64,000 nt of DNA from the NCBI GenBank assembly GCA_018433245.1, contig JAHDRN010000009.1:124001-188000 (forward strand). Reading direction: 5' to 3'. The notes under the pieces were generated by a model that did not search any database, was not told where the DNA came from, and saw only the letters and a program-made list of their open reading frames with translations. This stretch comes from Candidatus Proruminimicrobium quisquiliarum. GTDB lineage: Bacteria > Elusimicrobiota > Endomicrobiia > Endomicrobiales > Endomicrobiaceae. The translations under genes were made by a program, and so were the position numbers. Of the stretch, positions 18,475 to 25,908 are shown in pieces (position 1 is the stretch's first letter; each line of letters opens with the position of its first letter).

Positions 18475-19662
18475 TCAGGCGTAGTTTTTGTCAAAATCCA
18501 CCGCGCTGATAAGACTGCCTTTGCCTATAAAAATTTTTTTACCTTTCCACATAACGGTCTTTTTTAAAAAAGGAACGGGATATATAATAAGAAGAAGAAT
18601 ATCTTTATAAATTACAAGAAGAGGATAAAGAATAAGTATTTTTTTATTGCGGCCGTCTTTTTTATTTATCGCGAAAAGACACGCGTATTCTATAATGATT
18701 TTTAAAACTGCGGCTACTCCAAGCAGAATAAAGCCTCTTATCCCCAAAAAAGGAAGAGCAGTTATTGCTATTCCGACGGGATTGGTTAAAATTTCTCCGA
18801 TATAAAAAAACGGTTCAAGCCTGAACCTCATCGCGCACCAGCGCCTTACGCGGCCCGTAAAATCTTTTACCGATGTTGTTGATCTGTTGTAATTTGTTAC
18901 CCACACGCAGTTAGTTGAAACGGAGATTTTATTTTTTCTGTAAATTTCGCCCATAACGTAATCTTCGGCGAGATAATTGCCGAATATTTTGTATCCGCCG
19001 AGTTTATCAAGCGCTGCTTTTTCCATAAACATTGATTTGCCGACGATAACCGTTTTGCGGAAAAGTTTCCATGCCGATATTACTCCGCCCGATAAAAAAA
19101 GATTTATATAAGCGTTTTCCATAATGCTTCCTATTGAATCGCCGCCGGTTCCTTTAATGGGAGAAAACACTATTTTTGAGTTATTGCGTTCGTATTCGTT
19201 TACAAGCCTTTTTAGCATATCCGGTTTCACTCTTGTGTTGGCGTCATTAAGCCAGTAAATTTCTCCCGTTGCTTTTTGCGCAAGTTTTGCAAGGCTGTCA
19301 ACTTTCGGATTTAACATTTTCTGCAAACCCGTGGCGATTATTATTGTTTTAATATGAGGATAACGGCGTTTAACTTTTTCAATAAAATAAACGCACGGAT
19401 CTCTTAATGTTTCAACGCCTATAATTATTTCATAGTCCGGATAATCAAGTTTATAATAGCTTTCAAGATTTTGTTCAATGCAGTCGTCAACGCCTTTGAA
19501 CGGCTTTAACAAACTGATTTTGGGATAATTTTTGACAGAAAGAGATTCCGTCCGGTATTTTTTATTTTCACGAAAGATTATAACGCAGAAAAGAAACACA
19601 AGCGTAAGAAAAAACGAAAAACTTACCGCTCCGACAGCAAAATAAAAAATAATATCACTCAT
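18475..19662 (-). CDS. Membrane glycosyltransferase, GT21-like (ceramide glucosyltransferase family)
   Basis: 395 residues: N-terminal membrane helix (about 6-30), cytoplasmic GT-A domain and C-terminal hydrophobic segments. Motifs are SLLKPFKGVDD, IIIGVETLRDPC, WLNDANTRVKPD (D2 aspartates), NYLAEDYVMGE (D3) and GRVRRW, the (Q/R)xxRW box of processive and GT21 enzymes. HpnI-like hopanoid or glycolipid transferases share this pattern. The ATG at 19662 has GGGGAGG 8 bases upstream; a GTG one codon earlier is less likely. The 5' end and leader of this gene recur twice in truncated form at 21.3-21.5 and 22.5-22.7 kb. Confidence 0.87.
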   Translation of the reverse strand: MSDIIFYFAVGAVSFSFFLTLVFLFCVIIFRENKKYRTESLSVKNYPKISLLKPFKGVDDCIEQNLESYYKLDYPDYEIIIGVETLRDPCVYFIEKVKRRYPHIKTIIIATGLQKMLNPKVDSLAKLAQKATGEIYWLNDANTRVKPDMLKRLVNEYERNNSKIVFSPIKGTGGDSIGSIMENAYINLFLSGGVISAWKLFRKTVIVGKSMFMEKAALDKLGGYKIFGNYLAEDYVMGEIYRKNKISVSTNCVWVTNYNRSTTSVKDFTGRVRRWCAMRFRLEPFFYIGEILTNPVGIAITALPFLGIRGFILLGVAAVLKIIIEYACLFAINKKDGRNKKILILYPLLVIYKDILLLIIYPVPFLKKTVMWKGKKIFIGKGSLISAVDFDKNYA

Positions 19663-19715
19663 CACAACCTCCCCTAAGGGAATTTACTGCAACTATATTG
19701 TAATAAGCAAATATT
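19657..19715 (-). repeat. Leader repeat, copy 1 (in front of the intact glycosyltransferase)
   Basis: 59 bases covering the start codon, Shine-Dalgarno and leader of the glycosyltransferase gene. It is identical to 21473-21531 and recognisably related to 22658-22717. The identical block ends abruptly upstream. Confidence 0.85.
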
Positions 19716-19730
19716 TAATAATTTGTTAAA

Positions 19731-20576
19731 TTAAAAATTTATATTTTTTAAATATTTTTTGATCAGACTGTAAATTTCAATCAATGAAATGTCTTTGGCA
19801 TAAGTAAATTTCTTTTGATATTGTATCCAAAGTTTTTGAATTTGGCGGTCTTCTTCCAATTGTTTTAAAACAGTTTCATAATTTTTTATAACTTCCAAAC
19901 TGTTTCGTTTTATACAAGTTGCCGTTAATGATTTTTGGAATGTATTTTTATCAATATGTCCTATTTTTATTTTTAATAAAAGATATATATCATAAAAATC
20001 TCTGATTCTTGTATTAGCAATACCACGGGATATAACTGTTTCTATTTTTTCAGCAAGAAATGTTTCCATATTGTAAGTTAGAATATGTATTTTTTCATTA
20101 TTGAAAAAAGGTTTAAATGAAAAATCTATTTCTCTCGGAGTTATTTTATCTCCGGTTGTTATATCAACAGATAATGCTACAGACAAAACGTCATAGTCTG
20201 CTTTCATTGCAACTCTAATTCCGCCGTATTCATCATCCTTTCTGATATCTGAAAGCTCTACAATACTGTACCGTATATTATCCTTTAAATCTATTTTACA
20301 TATATCCTGAAATATCTCTTTTATTCTTTTTTGACTGACTTTTATTCCCTTAATGCTTGCATCAATATCCATAGTGGTTCTTGAATTTAAACCGGCAATA
20401 ATTGATATTAGAAAACCGCCCTTTAATATGAAATTTTTTTTATATTTAGAATGTGCTATTCTTATCAATAAACATTCCAACATGTAGGTTTGTAAAGCAA
20501 GCTGCGGAGAAATATTTTTTTCCACAGCCTTTTGTTTTATATATGCTTTAAACTGCATAACATTTGAAAAGTTCAT
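19731..20576 (-). CDS. AbiEii-type nucleotidyltransferase toxin
   Basis: 281 residues of the AbiEii/AbiGii (MNT-fold) family, toxin of type IV or abortive-infection modules. Motifs: FILKGGFLISI (KGG), RTTMDIDASIKG (the catalytic DxD), VDITTGDKITP, and the C-terminal TFLAEKIETVISRGIANTRIRDFYDIYLLL that typifies the family. It starts inside the stop of the AbiEi-like gene (4-base overlap), the usual order antitoxin then toxin. Related enzymes transfer nucleotides to tRNA or other targets; the target here is unknown. AT-rich codon use marks it as part of the accessory island. Confidence 0.9.
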   Translation of the reverse strand: MNFSNVMQFKAYIKQKAVEKNISPQLALQTYMLECLLIRIAHSKYKKNFILKGGFLISIIAGLNSRTTMDIDASIKGIKVSQKRIKEIFQDICKIDLKDNIRYSIVELSDIRKDDEYGGIRVAMKADYDVLSVALSVDITTGDKITPREIDFSFKPFFNNEKIHILTYNMETFLAEKIETVISRGIANTRIRDFYDIYLLLKIKIGHIDKNTFQKSLTATCIKRNSLEVIKNYETVLKQLEEDRQIQKLWIQYQKKFTYAKDISLIEIYSLIKKYLKNINF

Positions 20577-21166
20577 AATAATACCTGTAAATATTTTAAA
20601 ATTTTATCTTTTACTCTTAATTTTTCCGCATATTCCATAAGTAACGGAATATTTTTTTTCTTCTTTGAAATATACATTTTTATGGCAGGTATAAAAAGCT
20701 GGGCATCGTCAATATTACTGCCTCTTGCCATATCACATAACGTCTTTTCCATATTATAAACTTTTATTTTATTTTTAAAAGGCGATAATTTTTCTTCTAT
20801 GCCTAAATTATATATGTTCGGATTTGCCTGTTTTATGGTTATTAAGTTATCCTTTAATGAATTTATATGATAACCTTGCGGGAATGTCATAATATATTTA
20901 TCTAACATTCTATCGGTTAAGCCATGAATATACAAAGCGGTATCATGAGAAAATATACCTTTTCTATATCGTTGTTGAAAAATATACATTTCATCTGCTA
21001 AAGCACCTTTGGTAATGTAAACGCCTCTTGTCGCTTTTAAGATTTGATTATTATTAAGCATTAATTTCAAATATTGTCTGGCGATATTATTAGCCATTAT
21101 TTGTGAGGATGTTATTATTCCGTTATTTTCTTTTAAAAGTTTATTTATAGTTTCAATATAATTCAT
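20573..21166 (-). CDS. AbiEi-type antitoxin / transcriptional regulator
   Basis: 197 residues. An N-terminal winged helix-turn-helix (IITSSQIMANNIARQYLKLMLNN, ending GVYITK) is followed by the AbiEi C-terminal domain (FSHDTALYIHGLTDRM, KVYNMEKTLCDMARG). AbiEi proteins repress their own operon and neutralise AbiEii. RBS GGAGG lies upstream of the ATG. A consensus promoter and a perfect inverted repeat are visible 45-85 bases upstream. It overlaps the toxin gene by 4 bases. Confidence 0.88.
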   Translation of the reverse strand: MNYIETINKLLKENNGIITSSQIMANNIARQYLKLMLNNNQILKATRGVYITKGALADEMYIFQQRYRKGIFSHDTALYIHGLTDRMLDKYIMTFPQGYHINSLKDNLITIKQANPNIYNLGIEEKLSPFKNKIKVYNMEKTLCDMARGSNIDDAQLFIPAIKMYISKKKKNIPLLMEYAEKLRVKDKILKYLQVLL

Positions 21167-21210
21167 AATAACCCTCCTTTATTTTATTTTGCTTTATTTT
21201 ATTTTATTTT

Positions 21211-21241
21211 TACACTTTGAATTATAATATATTAAAGTGTA
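21211..21241. promoter_or_regulatory. Perfect inverted repeat TACACTTT-N15-AAAGTGTA, abiE operator
   Basis: Eight-base perfect arms. One arm lies within the promoter spacer and the other downstream of the -10 box of the abiE promoter, which fits autorepression by the AbiEi-like protein (known for this family). Confidence 0.7.
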
Positions 21242-21249
21242 TTTGTAAA
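21221..21249 (-). promoter_or_regulatory. Promoter of the abiE operon
   Basis: On the minus strand: TTTACA (21244-21249), 17-base spacer, consensus TATAAT (21221-21226). Confidence 0.75.
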
Positions 21250-21301
21250 GACTAAAAATTTAGGCATAAAGAAAATTTGGCAGAAGTTTAAAGCAGGAAA
21301 A

Positions 21302-21478
21302 TTACATTTTTGCCAAAGCGTTTAAAAAACTTGCTTTGGAATAATTTTTCATCCAAAAACCCGACGAAGAACATTTCTCGTTTTCACACAGTATAACCGC
21401 CCGAAAAATCAAAACAACCAAACTGAAAGCCAAAACGCATGCCGCACATGCAACCAAATACATACTGAAATTACTCAT
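21302..21478 (-). CDS. 58-residue membrane peptide, truncated copy of glycosyltransferase N-terminus (copy 2)
   Basis: Too short for usual gene calling. It has the same leader and Shine-Dalgarno as the glycosyltransferase at 18475-19662. It encodes one membrane helix, then FRAVILCENEK...SSSGFWMKNYSK and a stop. It aligns with residues 1-57 of the intact enzyme (NYSKASFLN against NYPKISLLK). It is far closer to the copy at 22487-22663 than to the intact gene, and both copies end at the same codon (AARATGTAA). Either both are remnants of a duplicated gene or both are real small membrane proteins; the shared frame and stop favour some selection. Confidence 0.5.
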   Translation of the reverse strand: MSNFSMYLVACAACVLAFSLVVLIFRAVILCENEKCSSSGFWMKNYSKASFLNALAKM

Positions 21479-21531
21479 CACAACCTCCCCTAAGGGAATT
21501 TACTGCAACTATATTGTAATAAGCAAATATT
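21473..21531 (-). repeat. Leader repeat, copy 2
   Basis: 59 bases identical to 19657-19715, here in front of the truncated 58-residue frame. Confidence 0.85.
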
Positions 21532-21629
21532 AAGTTTGAATAACAAAATTTTAAAAAAATTGTTAAGCTGGAAATACAACTTTAAAATTAAATTATAAAT
21601 CCGAAATACTTGAATGTTAAAGCATAAAT

Positions 21630-21685
21630 AAAAAAACCCCCCGACACGTCCGGCAATTTCTCGCCGGATATAAGTGTGTCGGGAG
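21630..21685 (-). terminator. Strong terminator after higBA-type operon
   Basis: Outer stem CCCGACAC/GTGTCGGG and inner stem TCCGGC/GCCGGA. On the minus strand it is followed by a T-run (TTTTTTTATTT). It lies about 30 bases downstream of the antitoxin stop codon. Confidence 0.85.
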
Positions 21686-21715
21686 ACATTTTTATTATAT
21701 CAAATTTTCTATTTT

Positions 21716-22030
21716 TTACAATTTAACAATATTTATATCAAACCCGGCACCGTTTAAAATCGTTTTAAAAGTATCTATTCTCGGATTTTTTTTCGGAGAT
21801 AAAGCCTTATAAATACCGGTTCTGTCAATATGAGCGCTGTTTGCTATTTTTGTAGCCGTTCCTCTTTCCGCTTTAATGATTAATTTTAAAGATTCTTTAA
21901 ACGCTTCAAAATCTTTGTCTTTTTTGTACTGTTTGACAACAAAATCTTTAAAACTTGAAAGAGCCTTAGGATTTTTTTTAAAATCCGCTATGACGCTGTC
22001 ATCAAAATTTGTTATTTTTGCTTTTTTCAT
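21716..22030 (-). CDS. higA: Addiction-module antidote protein (HigA-like)
   Basis: 104 residues. The C-terminal half is an XRE-type helix-turn-helix: RGTATKIANSAHIDRTGIYK followed by ALSPKKNPRIDTFKTILNGAG, typical of antidotes paired with RelE/HigB-like killers. It follows the toxin gene after 14 bases, in the toxin-first order of HigBA-type modules, and is followed by a strong terminator. It would bind and neutralise the toxin and repress the operon. The symbol is by family analogy. Confidence 0.86.
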   Translation of the reverse strand: MKKAKITNFDDSVIADFKKNPKALSSFKDFVVKQYKKDKDFEAFKESLKLIIKAERGTATKIANSAHIDRTGIYKALSPKKNPRIDTFKTILNGAGFDINIVKL

Positions 22031-22044
22031 ATTATTCCTCCATA

Positions 22045-22338
22045 CTAATCATACAAATCCATAAGTTGTCTTGCCTTTTTTATATCTTCACTTTGAGAAC
22101 TTTTATCTCCTGCATTTAACAATAAAACTATTTCTCCGTTTCTTTTAGTAAAATAAATTCTTACACCAGCCTGTATATTAAACCTTAATTCAAATAAATT
22201 GCCTTTTAAATTTTTGAAATCTCCAAAATTTCCGAGTTTTACTCTGGACATTCTGTCAATGATAATGTTTTTTAGTTCAAAATTTTTTAGTTTTTTAAAC
22301 CATTTCTCAAAAACATCCGTTTGTTTTATAACTATCAT
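22045..22338 (-). CDS. higB: Addiction-module killer protein (RelE/HigB-like mRNA interferase)
   Basis: 97 residues. FEKWFKKLKNFELKNIIIDRM, NFGDFKNLKGNLFELRF, GVRIYFTKRNGEIVLLLNAGDKSSQ and the final KKARQLM are the conserved blocks of the phage-derived Gp49/RelE-superfamily killer proteins that cleave mRNA on ribosomes. The ATG at 22338 is chosen because AGAGGAG sits 5 bases before it; an in-frame upstream ATG at 22359 lacks such a site. The promoter and operator immediately upstream overlap. Confidence 0.88.
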   Translation of the reverse strand: MIVIKQTDVFEKWFKKLKNFELKNIIIDRMSRVKLGNFGDFKNLKGNLFELRFNIQAGVRIYFTKRNGEIVLLLNAGDKSSQSEDIKKARQLMDLYD

Positions 22339-22360
22339 AAAACTCCTCTGTTCTTCCAAA

Positions 22361-22388
22361 CAAAGTGTAGATTATTTTCAACACTTTG
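22361..22388. promoter_or_regulatory. Perfect inverted repeat CAAAGTGT-N12-ACACTTTG, higBA operator
   Basis: Eight-base perfect arms that overlap both the -10 and the -35 of the higBA promoter. This is the expected position for autorepression by the antitoxin. Confidence 0.7.
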
Positions 22389-22392
22389 TCAA
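22364..22392 (-). promoter_or_regulatory. Promoter of higBA-type operon
   Basis: Minus strand: TTGACA (22387-22392), 17-base spacer, TACACT (22364-22369). Confidence 0.7.
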
Positions 22393-22420
22393 GTTGTTTA
22401 TTATTGATTATTCATAATCC

Positions 22421-22446
22421 ACATACATTAGTTATAATATGTATGT
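22421..22446. promoter_or_regulatory. Perfect inverted repeat ACATACAT-N10-ATGTATGT
   Basis: Eight-base perfect arms between the higBA promoter and the truncated glycosyltransferase copy. It could be a second operator or a hairpin ending the truncated copy's transcript. It is not explained by a known site. Confidence 0.4.
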
Positions 22447-22486
22447 AGATTGCAATTTTTGTAATTCATAATTTGGAAAGATTGTT

Positions 22487-22663
22487 TTACATTCTTGATA
22501 AAGTGTTTAAAAAACTTACTTTGGAATAATTTTTCATCCAAAAACCGGACGAAGAAGATTTTTCATTTTCACACAGTATAACCGCCCGAAAAAGAAAAAC
22601 AATCATAAGCAAAAACACCACACCACCCAACCCAACAACCGAATAAACAATAAAATTACTCAT
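22487..22663 (-). CDS. 58-residue membrane peptide, truncated copy of glycosyltransferase N-terminus (copy 3)
   Basis: It encodes a single membrane helix, then FRAVILCENEK, SSSSGFWMKNYSK and VSFLNTLSRM-stop. It is nearly the same as the frame at 21302-21478 and similar to the N-terminus of the glycosyltransferase at 18475-19662. GGGAG precedes the ATG at 22663; an upstream in-frame ATG at 22675 is less likely. DNA similarity to copy 2 stops at the stop codon. It may be a gene remnant or a real small protein. Confidence 0.5.
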   Translation of the reverse strand: MSNFIVYSVVGLGGVVFLLMIVFLFRAVILCENEKSSSSGFWMKNYSKVSFLNTLSRM

Positions 22664-22717
22664 CACAACTCCCATAGAATATACTCCCCTACAGGCACAT
22701 TGTAATAAACAGATATT
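22658..22717 (-). repeat. Leader repeat, copy 3 (diverged)
   Basis: It shares ACTCATCACAAC at the start codon side and ATTGTAATAA...ATATT at the far side with copies 1 and 2. The middle is diverged. Confidence 0.7.
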
Positions 22718-22832
22718 AATTTTTAATAATCAAACCCTTAACAATTTATTAAGTTAAAAACTCCCTTCTTAAAAATAATTAAAATTTAATGTATAATAGT
22801 CTCGCACCACCATATAAATCATAAGGATTGTT

Positions 22833-24296
22833 ATGGAACTGGTATTAGAAAAAAACAAAGAAAAGACTATAGAAGATATAAAAGAACTTTTGAAAAAAGA
22901 TTCAAATTATCATCCATTTAGTGATGATTTACTGAATCTGAAAGATATAGCCGAAACCATATCCGATATTATTAAAAATACAAAAGACCCTTTCGTTTAC
23001 AGTATCAATTCTCCATACGGCACAGGCAAAACATTTTTTCTAAAAAGATTACATTGTTTACTTGAGCAAAAAGATTGTTTAGTTGTTTCATACAATGCTT
23101 GGGAATCAGATTTCTATTCTGATCCGCTATCTGCCTTAATAGGCGAATTATCAGATCAAATTGATGCAAAAAAATTTAAAAAAACAGAACAAGAAGTGGC
23201 TGTCTTAACAAATGTATCAATCGGATTTTCTTTTGGATTAACAGGAAATTTAAATTTTGGCAATAAACAAAATATATCAGATACATATCAAAAACATAAA
23301 TATAGGAAAGAAAAATTTATAGAAACATTAAAAAAATTTACAGAAGAATTACCATCACCTTTAGTTTTTATAATTGATGAATTAGACCGTTGCAGACCTG
23401 ATTATGCAATTCAAACTTTAGAAATCATAAAGCATTTTTTTAACATTCCGAATATAACATTTGTTATCGGTGTCGACAGAAAACAAATAGAAAGCACAGT
23501 AAGAGTATTATACGGTTCAAATATAGATACTTGTTGCGACGAATATTTAAGAAAATTCATAGATCAAGATTTTTATCTTCCAAAACCATCATCTACAAAA
23601 TATATAGAAACTTTATGCCGTAAACATTTAGCTTCCGTTATTCTTCATTTTTGTGGGCATGATAATTTTTTCAGTGTTTATAAACAAAATTTATTCTCTC
23701 CTATTTTTGAGCAAAAACGCAAACTTGATTTTTTTAGGCATGCATTATCTAAGGGGAAATATGATACAGATTCTGAACCTATTAAAGAACAATTTATAAA
23801 TACTACTATAGATCTTATTACGGCATATGTTGATGCTTTATCAGAATATTTTGTTTTTAGTTTAAGAAAACAAGAACAATTTGTTATTTCGTTAAAGATA
23901 TTATTTTCTTTATTATCAGAAGATAAAGATATATTATTGCCAGAATTAGCCTGTTTATTAACAGCAATTAAATTACATGAACCCTCTATGTTAGATAAAC
24001 CCAAAACTAAGATATTTGAAATACTTTTATATAAAACCCCATATAATTTAAATTATCCTGAAATTTCTAAATTGAATTTGAAATCCGAGGGATCTATAAA
24101 AAGATTTAAACTTGATAAAATTGAAAAAGAAGCGATTCATATAATGTTAAATTTAGATGCAATACAATTCTGGAGCAGATGCCTTTATGAAATTCAATTT
24201 TCTAAGGATCACGATAAATTTAGGAACTCGCTATATGATCTCGCAAATAAATATTTACAATTAACTAAACAATTAAGTCTGTTAGAAAATCAATAA
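22833..24296 (+). CDS. KAP-family P-loop NTPase
   Basis: 487 residues. Walker A SPYGTGKTFF (61-70), the KAP-type AW motif in SYNAWESDFY, and the Walker B signature FIIDELDRCRPDYAIQTLE (179-197) followed by FVIGVDRKQIE. The usual membrane segments of many KAP NTPases between Walker A and B are missing, so this looks cytoplasmic. KAP NTPases are widespread on mobile elements and are recurrent candidates in phage-defence loci (family knowledge). RBS AAGGA and a TATAAT at 22792-22797 lie upstream. It converges on the HEPN/repeat gene with a 13-base gap. Codon use is AT-rich. Confidence 0.85.
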   Translation: MELVLEKNKEKTIEDIKELLKKDSNYHPFSDDLLNLKDIAETISDIIKNTKDPFVYSINSPYGTGKTFFLKRLHCLLEQKDCLVVSYNAWESDFYSDPLSALIGELSDQIDAKKFKKTEQEVAVLTNVSIGFSFGLTGNLNFGNKQNISDTYQKHKYRKEKFIETLKKFTEELPSPLVFIIDELDRCRPDYAIQTLEIIKHFFNIPNITFVIGVDRKQIESTVRVLYGSNIDTCCDEYLRKFIDQDFYLPKPSSTKYIETLCRKHLASVILHFCGHDNFFSVYKQNLFSPIFEQKRKLDFFRHALSKGKYDTDSEPIKEQFINTTIDLITAYVDALSEYFVFSLRKQEQFVISLKILFSLLSEDKDILLPELACLLTAIKLHEPSMLDKPKTKIFEILLYKTPYNLNYPEISKLNLKSEGSIKRFKLDKIEKEAIHIMLNLDAIQFWSRCLYEIQFSKDHDKFRNSLYDLANKYLQLTKQLSLLENQ

Positions 24297-24309
24297 TATT
24301 GAACCCTAT

Positions 24310-25521
24310 TTACTTAACATCGATGCCATACATTTTTGCTGTTTTGCCCAACCAATTTTTTCCTAATTTGTCCGTAATAACACAAATATTAGTTATTAGC
24401 ATTATAGCTATCAGAGCATTGGAACGTTTGTATTGAATTGAGCTAACAGTATGTATTGACATATGTCTATTGTATTCGTTTACAAAAGTGTTTTTATCTC
24501 CAATTGCAAATAATTTTAAAGCATTGTTTATAATTGGAATCATTAAAATTGTATAAAAAGGAACTTTGCTGAAAGATAATTTATCAAAATCTATTATTTT
24601 TATTTTACTAACAACATTTGATGCTAATTTCTTTTTATTATTTTGTAATTTACGAATTACTTTCACATCAATAATATATTCTAATAAACAGTCAAATACA
24701 ATTGTTGCGGAACTTTGTGCAGATCTATAATTTTTATTTTTATAACTTAAAATGCTACTAATGATATGAGCTTTTATATCTTTATTCAAACACTTGCATT
24801 CTTTAATAGCATTTTCACAATCATTGATAATTGTTTGATCATTTTTACATAAAACTGTTTTCTTTAAAGAGAATGTCTTAGCCTTAATAACTTTGTCAAG
24901 AATTTTACTATTTGGAATAAAAATTATTGGGAATCCACTCTTGCACAAATCAACATAATCTATTGTGATTTTATTCCCCCAATTATCTGGGAAATGGTAT
25001 TTATATGCATAATTAAATGTCTTTGATAATTCTTGAATTTGCTCACTATATCTTGTAAATGCTGGTTCTAATGTCTTTGCTATTTTTTGTATTTGCTCAT
25101 TGTATCTTGTAAATGCTGGTTCTAATGTCTTTGCTATTTTTTGTATTTGCTCATTGTATCTTGTAAATGTTGGTTCTAATGTCTTTGCTATTTTTTGCAT
25201 TTGCTCACTGTATCCTGTCAATGCTGGTTCTAATGTCTTTGCTATTTTTTGTATTTGCTCATTGTATCCTGTCAATGCTGGTTCTAATGTCTTTGCTATT
25301 TTTTGTATTTGCTCATTGTATCTTGTAAATGTTGGCTCTAATGTCCTTGCTATTTTTTGCATTTGCTCACTATATCTTGTAAATACTGGTTCTATATGGT
25401 TCGCAAGTATAGACATATCTAATGCTATCTTATAAAAAACAGATTGGAGTTTCGGTGAGATGTTAGTTTTTAGATTCTCTAATTTTTTTAAATCTTCTTG
25501 ACTATTCTTACCAGTTAACAC
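24310..25521 (-). CDS. Repeat protein with C-terminal HEPN-like domain
   Basis: 403 residues, GTG start with AGGGGGG 5 bases before it. Residues 44-169 are seven tandem 18-residue units, consensus EPxFTRYNEQIQKIAKTL, probably a helical or coiled array. The C-terminal half is helical: ILSYKNKNYRSAQSSATIVF resembles the first helices of HEPN domains, and NRHMSIHTVSSIQYKRSNAL carries the HEPN RNase motif Rx4H (R352, H357). HEPN RNases are toxins or effectors in many defence systems (family knowledge). I do not recognise the whole protein. It is adjacent to the KAP NTPase (convergent) and the restriction gene. Confidence 0.72.
   Translation of the reverse strand: MLTGKNSQEDLKKLENLKTNISPKLQSVFYKIALDMSILANHIEPVFTRYSEQMQKIARTLEPTFTRYNEQIQKIAKTLEPALTGYNEQIQKIAKTLEPALTGYSEQMQKIAKTLEPTFTRYNEQIQKIAKTLEPAFTRYNEQIQKIAKTLEPAFTRYSEQIQELSKTFNYAYKYHFPDNWGNKITIDYVDLCKSGFPIIFIPNSKILDKVIKAKTFSLKKTVLCKNDQTIINDCENAIKECKCLNKDIKAHIISSILSYKNKNYRSAQSSATIVFDCLLEYIIDVKVIRKLQNNKKKLASNVVSKIKIIDFDKLSFSKVPFYTILMIPIINNALKLFAIGDKNTFVNEYNRHMSIHTVSSIQYKRSNALIAIMLITNICVITDKLGKNWLGKTAKMYGIDVK
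25015..25392 (-). repeat. Seven 54-base in-frame tandem repeats
   Basis: Coding repeats within the HEPN-like gene, each 54 bases, nearly identical at the DNA level. Several contain the same 20-base stretches. Because 54 is a multiple of three, gain or loss of units keeps the frame. Confidence 0.95.
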
Positions 25522-25908
25522 ATATCCCCCCTGTTATTTTTTAAGATTGTACCAATTTTTAAACAATATTTTTTAAATCAATTGAATATTCATATTTTTC
25601 TGTCGTTGTCTTTTAAGATTTATCAGTTTATAGCGAACCGAAGAAATTTGCGACTGCGGTGTACGTAAGCAAGAGTGCAACGGGCTGTACATAAGGGAGC
25701 AAATTACAAAGGTGCAGCATAAAATGGTAAATCGTAATTAAAAAATCAAGCGGAATATTTTCTGAACTAATTTTATTTTTTACAAGGCCTGAGCGAGTGC
25801 AATTTTACGAAGTATTTTAAGATGATTTTTAATTTTTTTTGAATAGAACTGCCTTATTATAAAGTATAACATACCATGCGTAAGTTGTTTCTGAATTATT
25901 GAGATCTA
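25522..25908. other. Non-coding interval, mostly repeat copy A
   Basis: No convincing gene. It holds the HEPN gene's ribosome binding site at the left and repeat copy A (25671-25833). Confidence 0.6.
25671..25833. repeat. Island repeat, copy A (left of restriction gene)
   Basis: It shares GAGTGCAA-GGG, a 29-base identical core at 25697-25725 and a TTTTACGAAG-ATTTTAAGATGATTTTT segment with 28105-28220. Both copies have the same orientation. Copy A carries an extra segment of about 45 bases between the core and the last segment. Confidence 0.8.

Noticed and set aside
25015-25392. Regular repeats resembling a CRISPR array
   Set aside because: The units are contiguous 54-base coding repeats without unique spacers, and lie within one open frame.
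25100-25435. 111-residue plus-strand frame with repeated FAIFCICSLY
   Set aside because: It is the antisense of the 54-base coding repeats in the HEPN-like gene, with no ribosome binding site.
22833-25521. KAP NTPase and HEPN-repeat protein as one operon
   Set aside because: The genes are convergent, so they cannot share one transcript; only a functional link remains possible.
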